Assembly: GCA_031362985.1 (NCBI GenBank)
Contig: JANLTO010000160.1
Span: 1-64,000 of the forward strand
From: SHZL01 sp031362985
Lineage (GTDB): Bacteria > Pseudomonadota > Gammaproteobacteria > Xanthomonadales > SZUA-36
Direction of reading: 5' to 3'
DNA length: 64,000 bases
Shown here one piece after another: positions 44,959-54,597 of this stretch. The stretch's first letter is position 1. Each line of letters starts with the position of its first letter. Below the pieces are notes generated by a model. The model saw only the letters and a program-made list of their open reading frames with translations. It made no database searches and had not been told where the DNA came from. The translations under genes and the position numbers were made by a program.

Positions 44959-46347
44959 TTATCCCCCAACCTGGCCAAACTTCTTGACGATGAGCATGGC
45001 AAGTTCCAAAGACTGTTCGTAGTTGAGCCTCGGGTCGACCGTGGACTTGTAGGCACGTTTAAGATCTTCTTCGGAAAGATCACGCGCTCCTCCGGTGCAC
45101 TCGGTGACGTCCTCTCCAGTCAGTTCAAGGTGCACCCCGCCAAGCCGTGAATGGCAGGACCGGTGAATATCAATGGCCAAGTCCATTTCACGCATGATCT
45201 TGCGGAATCGTCGAGTCTTGATACCTGACTCTGTGGACTCGGTATTGCCGTGCATGGCATCGCAAATCCATAGCACCGGACTCCCATGGTCCATCACGGC
45301 CTGGATCAGGCCGGGAAGCTTACTCTCTATAAGTGACTCACCCATGCGGTGAATCAGCACAATGCGCCCCGCCTCCCGTGCCGGATTCAGCACATCCAGC
45401 AGCCTGGACAGCCAGTCAACATCCATGCCAGGGCCAACCTTTATCCCCAAAGGGTTTCTTATGCCACGGAAATACTCAACGTGTGCTCCGTCCAGCGCGG
45501 CCGTGCGCATTCCAATCCAGGGGAAGTGAGTTGACAGGTTAAACCAGCCCCACTGACGCGGCACCTGGCGCGTCAGTGCCTGCTCATAATGCAAATGCAA
45601 AGCTTCGTGCGAGGTAAAAAAGTCAACTCGTCTTAGGGTACCTGCATCCTGGCCACTGATGGTCTCCAGGAATTTCAAGGATCGTCCAATATCTTCTGCC
45701 AGGCGCTGAAATTCTTCAGCCAGCGGAGAATGTTCTACCCAGCTCAAATTCCAGTATTCCGGATGATGTAAATCGGCGAAGCCACCGTCCACCAATGCGC
45801 GCACAAAATTCATGGTCAATGCAGAATTGGAATGTGCCTGGATCAGGCGCTGCGGATCGGGGTTTCTTGCCTCGGGGGAAAATTCGATGGAATTGACTAT
45901 GTCTCCGCGGTAAGTCGGCAAAGTCACGCCGTCACGTGTCTCCCAATCAGAAGACCTTGGCTTGGCATACTGCCCTGCGTATCGACCGACCCGCAGCACC
46001 GGCATTTGCAAGCCGTGTACAAGCACCAGGCTCATCTGCAACAACACTTTGAGCCGGTTGGCAATCAGGGAGGAAGAGCACTCGCTGAAATTCTCTGCGC
46101 AATCCCCGCCCTGCAACATGAACCGGCGACCTTCCTGTGCTTCTGCGATTTGCTCGCGCAAAGAGTTAACTTCCCAGGACGTCACCAGCGGGGGCAGATC
46201 GCTGAGCCTGGCAAGCGCATCTCCCAACGCTTCCTGGTTAACGTAGGTTGCCTGCTGCAGCGCCTTGAAACCTGTCCAGGATCCCGGGCTCCAGTTCTCT
46301 GGAACATTGACTTTCTGCACCGGGGACCTGTTGGTTTTCATTTCCAT
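44959..46347 (-). CDS. Class II 3-deoxy-7-phosphoheptulonate (DAHP) synthase
   Basis: A 462-residue enzyme that condenses PEP and erythrose 4-phosphate, the first step of aromatic amino-acid synthesis. It belongs to the class II (plant and Mycobacterium type) family: FMLQGGDCAENFSEC, RVGRYAGQYAKPRS, GIKVGPGMDVDWL, and the metal ligands in WICDAMHGNT and LELTGEDVTECTGG. Length and motifs are complete. It starts 15 bases after the dsbB stop. ATGs at 46347 and 46341 are both possible; the second has better spacing to AAGG. Confidence 0.94.
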   Translation of the reverse strand: MEMKTNRSPVQKVNVPENWSPGSWTGFKALQQATYVNQEALGDALARLSDLPPLVTSWEVNSLREQIAEAQEGRRFMLQGGDCAENFSECSSSLIANRLKVLLQMSLVLVHGLQMPVLRVGRYAGQYAKPRSSDWETRDGVTLPTYRGDIVNSIEFSPEARNPDPQRLIQAHSNSALTMNFVRALVDGGFADLHHPEYWNLSWVEHSPLAEEFQRLAEDIGRSLKFLETISGQDAGTLRRVDFFTSHEALHLHYEQALTRQVPRQWGWFNLSTHFPWIGMRTAALDGAHVEYFRGIRNPLGIKVGPGMDVDWLSRLLDVLNPAREAGRIVLIHRMGESLIESKLPGLIQAVMDHGSPVLWICDAMHGNTESTESGIKTRRFRKIMREMDLAIDIHRSCHSRLGGVHLELTGEDVTECTGGARDLSEEDLKRAYKSTVDPRLNYEQSLELAMLIVKKFGQVGG

Positions 46348-46362
46348 AGCCTTGCTGACGCC

Positions 46363-46875
46363 TTATCTTTGGTTTGGTCTTGCCACGACTATCGTGGTCA
46401 TCATAGTAAGACCAATGTACCAGATCAGCGTCCACCAAGGCATGCTAAGGCCGGCAAAAGTCCAATCAATCTGCGCACATTCGCCTGATCCATAAAATAC
46501 CTCTTTGAAAACCTCCGCGTAAGGCATGGTTTCCAACATGTAGTTCAGGCCCATACCGCAATCAGGGACCTGTCCCGGTGGCAGGCTCTGCAGCCAAACG
46601 TGACGCCCCGCAATGACCGCACCAGCCAATCCACCAATTGCGAGCACACTCCAATATATCCAACGCCCGGTCCGCTCCGGATTGTGGATTGCGGCAAGCA
46701 AAGCGACCAGGCCTATCCACATAAATGCCACGCGCTGCAGGATGCACAATGGACAAGGGTCCAAAAATCCAACGTGTTGAACGTACAGGGCATACCCCAG
46801 CAAAAACGCGCATGATACAGCAACAAAGAAAAACCAGTTTCGCGGGCGAAAGAGCAGCGACAATTGATTGTTCAC
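46363..46875 (-). CDS. dsbB: Disulfide bond formation protein B
   Basis: A 170-residue inner-membrane protein with four helices that re-oxidises DsbA and passes electrons to quinone. The first cysteine pair is Cys41-Cys44 (DPCPLCILQR), and the second pair is Cys106 and Cys133 in the second periplasmic loop. The quinone-site Arg follows the first pair (LQRVAFMW). It is divergent from hutU and probably co-transcribed with the DAHP synthase gene. Confidence 0.94.
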   Translation of the reverse strand: MNNQLSLLFRPRNWFFFVAVSCAFLLGYALYVQHVGFLDPCPLCILQRVAFMWIGLVALLAAIHNPERTGRWIYWSVLAIGGLAGAVIAGRHVWLQSLPPGQVPDCGMGLNYMLETMPYAEVFKEVFYGSGECAQIDWTFAGLSMPWWTLIWYIGLTMMTTIVVARPNQR

Positions 46876-46949
46876 TCCCGTTTTAATTGCATGGTTTCAC
46901 CAAACCACGACAAATCGACAAAGTCCCGACCGACGGCGTCAGGTTCCCT

Positions 46950-46955
46950 TATAAT
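46950..46955 (+). promoter_or_regulatory. Candidate -10 element for the hut genes
   Basis: A perfect TATAAT lies 63 bases before the hutU start in the 143-base divergent gap to dsbB. The -35 region is a poor match. No hutC repressor gene is adjacent and I could not identify a palindromic operator. Confidence 0.35.
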
Positions 46956-47018
46956 TTGGAAACCCGTATACCACATGAACCCTTAACGGAACCCAACCCG
47001 TAGCACAGGCATATGATC

Positions 47019-48674
47019 ATGAGTGTAAGCAAGAGACAAATCAAGGCTGCAACCGGAACCCGGCTTTCCTGTCGCGGATGGCATCAGGAGGCGGCACTGC
47101 GCATGTTGATGAACAACCTCGATGCCAATGTTGCTGAAAAGCCGGATGAGCTCATCGTTTATGGTGGTACCGGGAAAGCCGCCCGCAATTGGCAATGCTA
47201 TGAGCGCATCGTGCAAACCCTGCAACGACTGGAAAATGATGAAACGCTGCTCGTTCAGAGTGGCAAGCCGACCGGGGTTTTCCGTACCCATGAAGAAGCA
47301 CCCCGCGTGCTCATTGCCAATGCGAACCTGGTGCCGCGATGGGGAAACTGGGACGTTTTTCGGGAACTTGAGGCCAAGGGCTTAACCATGTACGGGCAAA
47401 TGACGGCCGGTTCATGGATCTACATTGGATCCCAAGGTATTGTGCAGGGCACCTACGAAACATTTGCTGAATGCGCCCATCAACATTTCGGGGGTAGCCT
47501 TGCAGGCAAACTGGTCGTAACCGCTGGCCTGGGCGGTATGGGGGGAGCACAACCACTCGCAGTGACCATGAACGATGGCAAGTGCCTGGTGGTTGAGGTC
47601 GACCCGTGGCGCATCCAGAGGCGGGTTGAAACCGGGTATTGCGATCGAATGTGCGAAAGCCTTGATGAGGCGCTTGACCTGCTCAAGCAAGCAAAGGGAG
47701 GTTTGTCAATCGGCCTGCTGGGAAACATTGCAGAGATCCTGCCGGAATTGGTCCGGCGAGACATAGTTCCCGACATAGTCACCGATCAAACTTCCGCACA
47801 TGACCTGCGGGAAGGGTACATCCCGGCCGGATACTCGTTGCAAGAGGCAGCAGAATTACGGCACACAGATCCGGAAAAATACGATAACGAGGTGTTGGAC
47901 TCCATGGTCCAGCACGTCCGGGCGATCCTGGACTTGCAAGAGAAAGGTTCTATCTGCTTCGACTATGGTAATAACCTGAGGGGCCAAGTGGCAGATTTTC
48001 GTAAGATGCAGGAAGCGTTCAACTTCCCTGGTTTCGTGCCCGCATACATCCGGCCGCTGTTTTGCAAAGGAGCAGGCCCTTTTCGATGGGCCGCTTTGAG
48101 TGGCAACCCGGCCGACATACACACCACCGATGCAGCAATCCTTGAACTATTTCCACACAAGGAATCCCTGCATCGTTGGATACACAAGGCGCGTGAAAAA
48201 ATTCAGTTTCAGGGTGTTCCAGCCCGAATCTGTTGGCTGGAGTTTGGTGAGAGAGCGGAAGCTGGCTTGAAATTCAATTGGCTCGTGAAACAAGGGAAAG
48301 TGGACGCGCCGTTAGTCATTGGGCGCGATCACCTGGATACCGGCTCGGTAGCCTCGCCGAACAGGGAAACCGAGGCCATGCTGGACGGCTCGGATGCCAT
48401 TGCAGATTGGCCGCTACTGAATGCCATGCTGAACACAGCCTGCGGAGCCAGTTGGGTTTCCCTGCATCACGGTGGCGGTGTTGGCATCGGTTATTCCATT
48501 CATTCCGGCATGGTCTGTGTCGCCGAGGGTAGCGAGATGGCAGACCGCAGGCTGCAACGGGTGCTGACGGCCGACCCGGGCACCGGCGTAATGCGCCATG
48601 CTGATGCCGGCTACCAGGACGCTATCGAAACAGCAGATCAGCGCGGCGTTGATCTACCCATGATCAACGGATGA
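47019..48674 (+). CDS. hutU: Urocanate hydratase
   Basis: A 551-residue NAD-dependent enzyme for the second step of histidine breakdown, urocanate to imidazolone propionate. Family motifs include SCRGWHQEAALRMLMNNLDA, YGGTGKAARNW, QMTAGSWIYIGSQGIVQGT, the NAD region TAGLGGMGGAQPLAVTM and SLHHGGGVGIGYSIHSG. Two ATGs, 47013 and 47019, are close together; the second has a better distance to AGG. It is first in the hutU-hutH-hutI run and 11 bases before hutH. Confidence 0.96.
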   Translation: MSVSKRQIKAATGTRLSCRGWHQEAALRMLMNNLDANVAEKPDELIVYGGTGKAARNWQCYERIVQTLQRLENDETLLVQSGKPTGVFRTHEEAPRVLIANANLVPRWGNWDVFRELEAKGLTMYGQMTAGSWIYIGSQGIVQGTYETFAECAHQHFGGSLAGKLVVTAGLGGMGGAQPLAVTMNDGKCLVVEVDPWRIQRRVETGYCDRMCESLDEALDLLKQAKGGLSIGLLGNIAEILPELVRRDIVPDIVTDQTSAHDLREGYIPAGYSLQEAAELRHTDPEKYDNEVLDSMVQHVRAILDLQEKGSICFDYGNNLRGQVADFRKMQEAFNFPGFVPAYIRPLFCKGAGPFRWAALSGNPADIHTTDAAILELFPHKESLHRWIHKAREKIQFQGVPARICWLEFGERAEAGLKFNWLVKQGKVDAPLVIGRDHLDTGSVASPNRETEAMLDGSDAIADWPLLNAMLNTACGASWVSLHHGGGVGIGYSIHSGMVCVAEGSEMADRRLQRVLTADPGTGVMRHADAGYQDAIETADQRGVDLPMING

Positions 48675-48685
48675 GGTAAATCACA

Positions 48686-50203
48686 ATGAAGGCGCAAACA
48701 CCTGTCGAAATCCGGATTGCCTCGCTCTATGCCAATTTGTCCGCCAGCATGGCAGCACTTCGCGATCAGCATCAAGCGGTCGATTCTTCCCGCGAGGTGG
48801 TTCTGCGAGCTCTCGAGGACGGTCGCGCGCACTACGGCATTAATACCGGCTTCGGGATCCTCGCCAACAAACGGATTGATGCAGGACAGCTGACAGAGCT
48901 ACAACGTAACATCCTGTTGAGCCATGCCTGCGGTGTTGGCGAACCGGTTCCACCTGAACTTACCCACCTCATGCTGCAACTGAAAATTCATGCTCTTGGC
49001 CTCGGGCAGTCAGGCATCTCACGTTCCACTTTCAACCAGCTTCTGCTGCACGAACACAAAGGACTGCTGGCCTGGATCCCCAGTCGCGGCAGCGTTGGCG
49101 CTTCGGGTGACCTGGCGCCCCTGGCCCATATGTGCCTTCCTTTGATTGGCCGCGGCGAGGTCTGGAATGACGAACGCAATGGCAAACGTGAAGCGCTTTC
49201 TGCGTTGAAGGAAAAGGGTATTGAGCCAATACAGCTCAAGGCCAAGGATGGACTGGCCCTGATCAATGGCACCCAACTTATGGCTGCCTACGGAGCATTC
49301 GTACTGGAACGTACGCATACCCTGGTCAAAGCAGCAGATATTATCTCGGCAATGAGCCTCGAGGCCTTACAGGGAAGCGCAACCCCATTCGATGCACGCA
49401 TTCATGAGATTCGCCCCCACCCTGGCCAAATGCGTGTTGCCAACAATATCAGGCAACTGCTCAACGAAAGCGAAATCCTGGACTCCCATCGCGACTGCGG
49501 AAAGGTGCAGGACCCTTACAGCTTGCGTTGTATTCCACAGGTGCATGGCGCCAGCCGTGATGCGCTCGCTTACGCCACGGGGGTGGTCGAAATTGAGCTT
49601 AATTCAGTCACTGACAATCCACTGGTTTTCCAAAATGGCGACATTCTCTCGGGCGGCAACTTTCATGGGCAACCGCTGGCATTGTGCTTGGATTTCGCGG
49701 CCATCGCCCTGGCAGAGTTGGCCAGCATTTCTGAACGCCGCACCTACCTCTTGCTGGAAGGACATGACGGCCTTCCAAAACTGTTGATGAAAGATACCGG
49801 TGTAAATTCCGGGTTTATGATCCCGCAATACACGGCTGCGGCCCTCGTGTCGGAAAACAAAGTCCTGTGCCATCCGGCTTCGGTCGATTCGATTCCCACC
49901 AGTTTGGGCCAGGAAGACCATGTGTCCATGGGCGCCATAAGTGCAATCAAACTGCTATCGGTACTGCACAACGTCGAGTACGTGCTCGCTGTAGAGCTGC
50001 TCACAGCCTCACAAGCGCTGGATTTCAGGCATCCGCTGAAACCAGGGGCCGGGGTGCGGGTGGCTCATCAATTGCTGCGCGAACGAATTCCGCACGCAGA
50101 CCGTGACTACGAAGTGCGGAACGACCTCGAAATATGCGTTGAAATGCTGCGCAAGGGACAGCTCTCCAGAGAGCTTGAGCGCATTTCGGGGCTATTGCTC
50201 TGA
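48686..50203 (+). CDS. hutH: Histidine ammonia-lyase
   Basis: A 505-residue enzyme for the first step of histidine breakdown, releasing ammonia to give urocanate. The self-made MIO cofactor forms from Ala139-Ser140-Gly141 in GSVGASGDLAPLAHM. Other conserved stretches are YGINTGFG near residue 50 and NPLVFQNGDILSGGNFHGQP. It lies between hutU and hutI on the same strand. Confidence 0.96.
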   Translation: MKAQTPVEIRIASLYANLSASMAALRDQHQAVDSSREVVLRALEDGRAHYGINTGFGILANKRIDAGQLTELQRNILLSHACGVGEPVPPELTHLMLQLKIHALGLGQSGISRSTFNQLLLHEHKGLLAWIPSRGSVGASGDLAPLAHMCLPLIGRGEVWNDERNGKREALSALKEKGIEPIQLKAKDGLALINGTQLMAAYGAFVLERTHTLVKAADIISAMSLEALQGSATPFDARIHEIRPHPGQMRVANNIRQLLNESEILDSHRDCGKVQDPYSLRCIPQVHGASRDALAYATGVVEIELNSVTDNPLVFQNGDILSGGNFHGQPLALCLDFAAIALAELASISERRTYLLLEGHDGLPKLLMKDTGVNSGFMIPQYTAAALVSENKVLCHPASVDSIPTSLGQEDHVSMGAISAIKLLSVLHNVEYVLAVELLTASQALDFRHPLKPGAGVRVAHQLLRERIPHADRDYEVRNDLEICVEMLRKGQLSRELERISGLLL

Positions 50204-50222
50204 ACGCATGTAAGGCAGCCTG

Positions 50223-51485
50223 ATGCCGGTTCTGCACAATATCTCCCAACTCGCTGTATGCCCGCTTGATGGACCACAGTCTGATGCCGGCCTGGTGAGC
50301 AACGCCGCCCTGGTTTGGCTGGATGATGAGATCAAGTGGGTCGGCGAGCAATCTCAGTTGCCGGCTCAGTTCAGCTCTGAACCGGCGACCGACTGCGGTG
50401 GAAGGCTGGTCATCCCTGGCCTGGTGGATTGCCACACGCACCTGTGTTTTGGTGGTTGGCGCGGCGATGAATTCGATCTGCGCTTACGTGGGGCAAGCTA
50501 TCAGGATATAGCCCGGTCCGGCGGAGGTATCATCAGTACGGTTTCCGCTACCCGCAGCGCCAGTATCGACAGCTTGATTCGGCAAGCAAGCTCACACCTG
50601 GACGGAATGCTGCAATTGGGCGTAACCACCGTCGAATGCAAATCTGGATACGGCTTGGAAGTGGAAGGTGAAATCAAACAACTGGAGGTGTATCGCCGAC
50701 TTTCGCAGCAACATTGCATGACCCTGGTTCCAACTTTCCTGGGGGCGCACGTCGTGCCCAAAGAGTTCCAGGATAACCGCAGTGCCTATGTGCATCTGCT
50801 TTGCGAAAACCTGATCCCGACCATAGCAAATCGGAACCTGGCGCGTTTTTGCGATGTTTTCGTAGAGGACGGTGCATTCAGCATTGAGGAGGCCAGGCAA
50901 ATCCTCAACACCGCCAGGCATCACGGACTGGGCATTAAAATCCATGCAGATCAGCTCAGCAACGGCGGCGGGGCCTTGCTGGCAGCCGAAATGCACGCTG
51001 TTTCAGCGGAACATCTTGAATACGTTGCACCCGAGGGTATGCGCGCCCTCGCGCAGGCCGGGGTGGTCGCGGTGAGCCTGCCATTAGCATCTTTGTACTT
51101 GCGGGAACGATATCTACCAGCCCGGCAAATGCTGGACGCCGGTGTACGGGTAGCGGTCGCCACGGACTTTAATCCCGGGTCAGCCCCGAGCTTCCATTTG
51201 CCACTGGCAATGACCCTGGCCTGCCTGAACCAGGGCATGTATCCAGCCGAAGCCTTGATGGGTGCGACCATCACCGCAGCTCGCGCAGTCAATATGCATC
51301 AATTCGTAGGTTCATTACGGCCTGGCTACAAGGCAGATATTGCCGTGATTGATGCACCAAACCTCAACCATTGGCTTTACCAGTTCAAAGACAATTCGTG
51401 CGTGGCAGTTGTTAAAAACGGCCAATGGGTCCGTCGGCAAGACGAACTTGATGCTGGCTGGAATCCACACCCAGCTAGCGCCTGA
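50223..51485 (+). CDS. hutI: Imidazolonepropionase
   Basis: A 420-residue metal-dependent amidohydrolase for the third step of histidine breakdown, imidazolone propionate to formiminoglutamate. The metal motif is VDCHTHLCFGG, with ESKSGYGL-type residues (VECKSGYGLE), KIHADQLSNGG and VATDFNPGSAP. It starts 19 bases after hutH. The enzymes for the last step (hutG or hutF/G) and the regulator hutC are not in this window. Confidence 0.96.
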   Translation: MPVLHNISQLAVCPLDGPQSDAGLVSNAALVWLDDEIKWVGEQSQLPAQFSSEPATDCGGRLVIPGLVDCHTHLCFGGWRGDEFDLRLRGASYQDIARSGGGIISTVSATRSASIDSLIRQASSHLDGMLQLGVTTVECKSGYGLEVEGEIKQLEVYRRLSQQHCMTLVPTFLGAHVVPKEFQDNRSAYVHLLCENLIPTIANRNLARFCDVFVEDGAFSIEEARQILNTARHHGLGIKIHADQLSNGGGALLAAEMHAVSAEHLEYVAPEGMRALAQAGVVAVSLPLASLYLRERYLPARQMLDAGVRVAVATDFNPGSAPSFHLPLAMTLACLNQGMYPAEALMGATITAARAVNMHQFVGSLRPGYKADIAVIDAPNLNHWLYQFKDNSCVAVVKNGQWVRRQDELDAGWNPHPASA

Positions 51486-51577
51486 TTGGGCCAGGGAACA
51501 ATGGCTGGGCTCAGCCACCAGGAAATCGGTTGATCTGGCGTTTGATCTGGCTCTGTGCTTCTTCCAATAAGTTACGT

Positions 51578-51583
51578 TACAAT
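51578..51583 (+). promoter_or_regulatory. Candidate -10 element for feoAB
   Basis: TACAAT lies 97 bases before feoA in the 194-base gap after hutI. Just downstream, around 51621-51640, GAAAATGAGATAAT loosely resembles part of a Fur box (about half of 19 positions). The match is weak and only suggestive of iron control. Confidence 0.25.
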
Positions 51584-51679
51584 GCTTCTGCAAATGCGAA
51601 TGCCTCTCATCTGCATGTGGGAAAATGAGATAATCCAGAGATTCTTTCTTGGCAATCGCGAAGCTATTTTGGAGCTATC

Positions 51680-51913
51680 GTGACACTGGCAGACTTAAAA
51701 CCTGGCCAATCCGCCTGCATCCGGCGTATTGATACAAGTAAACCGGGCGTTGTTCGTTTGATGGTTCTGGGCCTGACTGAGGGGACAATGGTGCGTTTCG
51801 AACATGCCGCAATCGGGGGTGACCCTCTGGAAATCAGCGTGTTCGGCGCTTCAATTTCCGTGCGAAGGCAGCAGGCGGCATTTTTTGACGTTGCTCCGGA
51901 ACCCGCGTTGTGA
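51680..51913 (+). CDS. feoA: Ferrous iron transport protein A
   Basis: A 77-residue cytosolic SH3-like protein, MTLADLKPGQSACIRRI, with the typical VRLMVLGLTEGTMVRF core. FeoA is needed for FeoB-dependent ferrous iron uptake, though its exact task is not settled. Its stop overlaps the feoB start by four bases (GTGA at 51910-51913), so the two are translationally coupled. Confidence 0.92.
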   Translation: MTLADLKPGQSACIRRIDTSKPGVVRLMVLGLTEGTMVRFEHAAIGGDPLEISVFGASISVRRQQAAFFDVAPEPAL

Positions 51914-54078
51914 ACACGAAAACGACTTTTGGGGTCCCTCTTGAGCAGGTCTTGATTCGCCGCAAAGCGCGCATTTCTGTCGCCGTCATCGGTAACCCCA
52001 ATTCTGGTAAAAGCACCCTTTTCAATCGCCTTACCGGTTTACGCCAGTCAACGGGGAACTATCCTGGCGTCACTGTCGAGAAACATGTTGGAACGACGCA
52101 GCTAACAGCTTGCGCGGTCGAGTTGATTGATCTCCCGGGAATCTACTGCCTCAGCGGGCATTCTGCTGATGAGCGAATCGCTGTCGATGTGCTATTGGGG
52201 AGAATTGCAAACACGCCAAAGCCTTCAGGCCTGCTCGTGGTAGTAGATGCAACCCATCTCTACCAGGGCTTGTATCTGCTTGAACAACTGCTCGAAGTTT
52301 CCATACCCACGGTGGTTGCAATCACCATGTCGGACGTGGCACTGGCAAATGGCATCAGTCTGGATATAGCTGCACTGAGCAAAAGACTGGGTGGGACCCC
52401 CGTATGCGAGGTAGTGGCCAAGACCGGAAAAGGAATTGAGCAGTTGAAGGTCGCTTTGGAGGGCCTTCCGCATCAACCCCAACGTGGCTTTCCAGAGTCA
52501 TGGCCGCAGCTCAGCCTTGCAGCCGCACAGCTGTCCGACAAGTCGGGCGGATCAATCGCACGTATCGACATTATCCAGGCACTGTTGCATCCGGAAAATC
52601 CAATGGACCCGAAGATGCAGAATCTACTCCAGAATAAATCTGTCCCGGAAATTCGGGAAAGACTGTTCAGGGGTCAACCTCCTCAGGCTGAAGAAGCCCG
52701 ACATCGCTACCTCTGGGCCCGGGAAACTGTACAGGAAGTACAGCAACATGCCCCGGCTATAAGCCGTTTCGGCGCCAGGCTGACGCGCTGGCTGAATCAA
52801 CCATGGCCTGCAACGGTGATGTTTTTCGGCGTAATGGTGCTGGTATTCCAGGCGGTTTTTTCCTGGGCTACGCCTATCATGAAGCAAATTGAGTTACTTG
52901 CTGCGGCTGCGGGTTTAGCCGTAACAGAGCGGCTTGGGGAAAATGCCTTTGCAAGTTTTGTTGCCGACGGCGTAATTGCCGGCGTGGGCAGCGTGGTCAT
53001 TTTCCTTCCCCAGATCCTGATATTGTTTCTATTTGTCATTATTTTGGAAGATTCCGGATACCTGGCGCGCGCAGCTTTTCTCATGGACCGTCTGATGCGG
53101 ACCGTGGGTTTATCAGGCCAGTCGGTGATACCCCTGCTTTCCAGCTTTGCTTGCGCCGTCCCGGCTATCATGGCAACTCGGGTTATCCCGGATCGACGTG
53201 ATCGAATTGCGACGATCCTCGCGGCACCTTTCATGACGTGCTCGGCTCGTCTTCCGATCTACGCCTTGTTGATTGCTGCTTTCGTCCCGCAGCAATACCT
53301 GGGCGTTTTAAACGTGCAAGGATTGGTGCTGTTTGGCTTGTATCTCCTCGGTATCGCAGGTGGACTGATTACAGCGAGGTTGTTAAAATCATCAGCCTTG
53401 CGTGGTCCAAAACCTGTATTCATGCTGAGCCTGCCCGAATTTCGCTGGCCGAACACGCCAACGGTTTTGATCAAACTCATGGATCGCGTCAAGGTGTTTC
53501 TGAAGCGTGCAGGCACCGTAATCTTTAGTGTCGCCGTAATTGTCTGGTTTCTCGCTTACTACCCCAGAGCAGAAATCAACTCTGTGCTGAAAAGCGGCCA
53601 GCCTTCTGTTTCTTTGCCTGCAGTACCGGCTCCGAAAGCTGCAAACGAAGCAGCTGCTTTGCAGATGGAGCAAAGTTGGTTGGGCAGAATGGGTCGCTAC
53701 GTTGAACCCATATTCCTGCCACTTGGTTGGGATTGGCGCGTTTCGTCTGCTGTAATTGCCGGCTTCCCGGCGCGCGAAGTTGTCGTTGCAGTGATGGGAA
53801 CCCTCTACGCAGTGGGTTCTGAAGCAGATGATGCCAGCCTGACTCAGAAACTTAGGTCTGCTACGTGGCCTGACGGCAAGGCAATTTTTACGATGCCCAT
53901 GGTGTTGGGCTTAATGGTGTTTTATGCCTGGTGCCTGCAGTGTGCGGCTACGCTGGCAACCATCCGCAGGGAAACCAACAGCTGGCGCTGGCCGGTGTTC
54001 GCCTGGGGATATATGACCAGCCTTGGCTATCTTGGCGCCCTGGTCATTTACCAGGCGGGTACCTTAATCTGGTCCTGA
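51910..54078 (+). CDS. feoB: Ferrous iron transport protein B
   Basis: A 722-residue inner-membrane ferrous iron transporter. The N-terminal GTPase has G1 GNPNSGKSTLFN, a switch region STGNYPGVTVEK and G3 IDLPGIY; a helical regulatory domain follows (to about 280). The membrane part has the two Gate motifs, with conserved cysteines in SSFACAVPAIMATR and FMTCSARLPIY. The start is GTG. No FeoC gene follows; a strong terminator lies 43 bases after the stop. Confidence 0.95.
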   Translation: MNTKTTFGVPLEQVLIRRKARISVAVIGNPNSGKSTLFNRLTGLRQSTGNYPGVTVEKHVGTTQLTACAVELIDLPGIYCLSGHSADERIAVDVLLGRIANTPKPSGLLVVVDATHLYQGLYLLEQLLEVSIPTVVAITMSDVALANGISLDIAALSKRLGGTPVCEVVAKTGKGIEQLKVALEGLPHQPQRGFPESWPQLSLAAAQLSDKSGGSIARIDIIQALLHPENPMDPKMQNLLQNKSVPEIRERLFRGQPPQAEEARHRYLWARETVQEVQQHAPAISRFGARLTRWLNQPWPATVMFFGVMVLVFQAVFSWATPIMKQIELLAAAAGLAVTERLGENAFASFVADGVIAGVGSVVIFLPQILILFLFVIILEDSGYLARAAFLMDRLMRTVGLSGQSVIPLLSSFACAVPAIMATRVIPDRRDRIATILAAPFMTCSARLPIYALLIAAFVPQQYLGVLNVQGLVLFGLYLLGIAGGLITARLLKSSALRGPKPVFMLSLPEFRWPNTPTVLIKLMDRVKVFLKRAGTVIFSVAVIVWFLAYYPRAEINSVLKSGQPSVSLPAVPAPKAANEAAALQMEQSWLGRMGRYVEPIFLPLGWDWRVSSAVIAGFPAREVVVAVMGTLYAVGSEADDASLTQKLRSATWPDGKAIFTMPMVLGLMVFYAWCLQCAATLATIRRETNSWRWPVFAWGYMTSLGYLGALVIYQAGTLIWS

Positions 54079-54121
54079 CCAACCCACATCCATGCCGTTT
54101 CTACTTTGAAACACCCAAAAT

Positions 54122-54150
54122 AAGAAAGCCCGGTGAAGCCGGGCTTTCTT
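54122..54150. terminator. Bidirectional terminator between feoB and rplQ
   Basis: A perfect 12-bp stem (AAGAAAGCCCGG and CCGGGCTTTCTT) with a five-base loop lies between converging stops. Its A/T-rich outer end provides a T-rich tail on both strands, so it can end feoB from the left and the alpha operon from the right. Confidence 0.9.
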
Positions 54151-54168
54151 CTCATGCATGGCGCAAAA

Positions 54169-54555
54169 TTATTCTGCTTCGACGACGGCATCCGCACGTG
54201 GCCGGCCAACCAGTTCAACGTAGGCCATGGGCGCCTTGTCCCCGGCTCGAAGCCCGCACTTGAGAATTCGCAAGTAGCCGCCAGGACGACTGTCGTAACG
54301 AGGTCCGAGCTCATTGAACAGTTTGGTTACAACCTCGCGGTCACGTAGACGGTTAAACGCCAGTCTGCGGTGCGCTACGCTGTCTTCCTTGGCCAGAGTA
54401 ATCAGTGGTTCGGCTACTCTGCGGAGCTCCTTGGCTTTTGGCACAGTGGTCTTGATGATTTCATTCTGAAACAGTGAGTTCGACATATTGCGAAACATCG
54501 CTTTACGATGTGCGCTATCACGATTCAGTTTTCTACCCGAATTTAAGTGACGCAT
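54169..54555 (-). CDS. rplQ: 50S ribosomal protein L17
   Basis: A 128-residue protein, MRHLNSGRKLNRDSAHRKAM, with the typical TTVPKAKELRRVAEPLITLAK and GGYLRILK motifs. It is located near the peptide exit tunnel of the 50S subunit. It is last in the alpha operon, behind rpoA, as in E. coli, and is followed by the bidirectional terminator. Confidence 0.97.
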   Translation of the reverse strand: MRHLNSGRKLNRDSAHRKAMFRNMSNSLFQNEIIKTTVPKAKELRRVAEPLITLAKEDSVAHRRLAFNRLRDREVVTKLFNELGPRYDSRPGGYLRILKCGLRAGDKAPMAYVELVGRPRADAVVEAE

Positions 54556-54597
54556 GGTCTTATCCTTTCTTTTTTACAACCCAAGCCTGGTTTTGTT

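Noticed and set aside
45832..46488. Plus-strand open frame (218 codons) opposite the DAHP synthase and dsbB genes
   Set aside because: It spans two well-supported minus genes and shows no family features.
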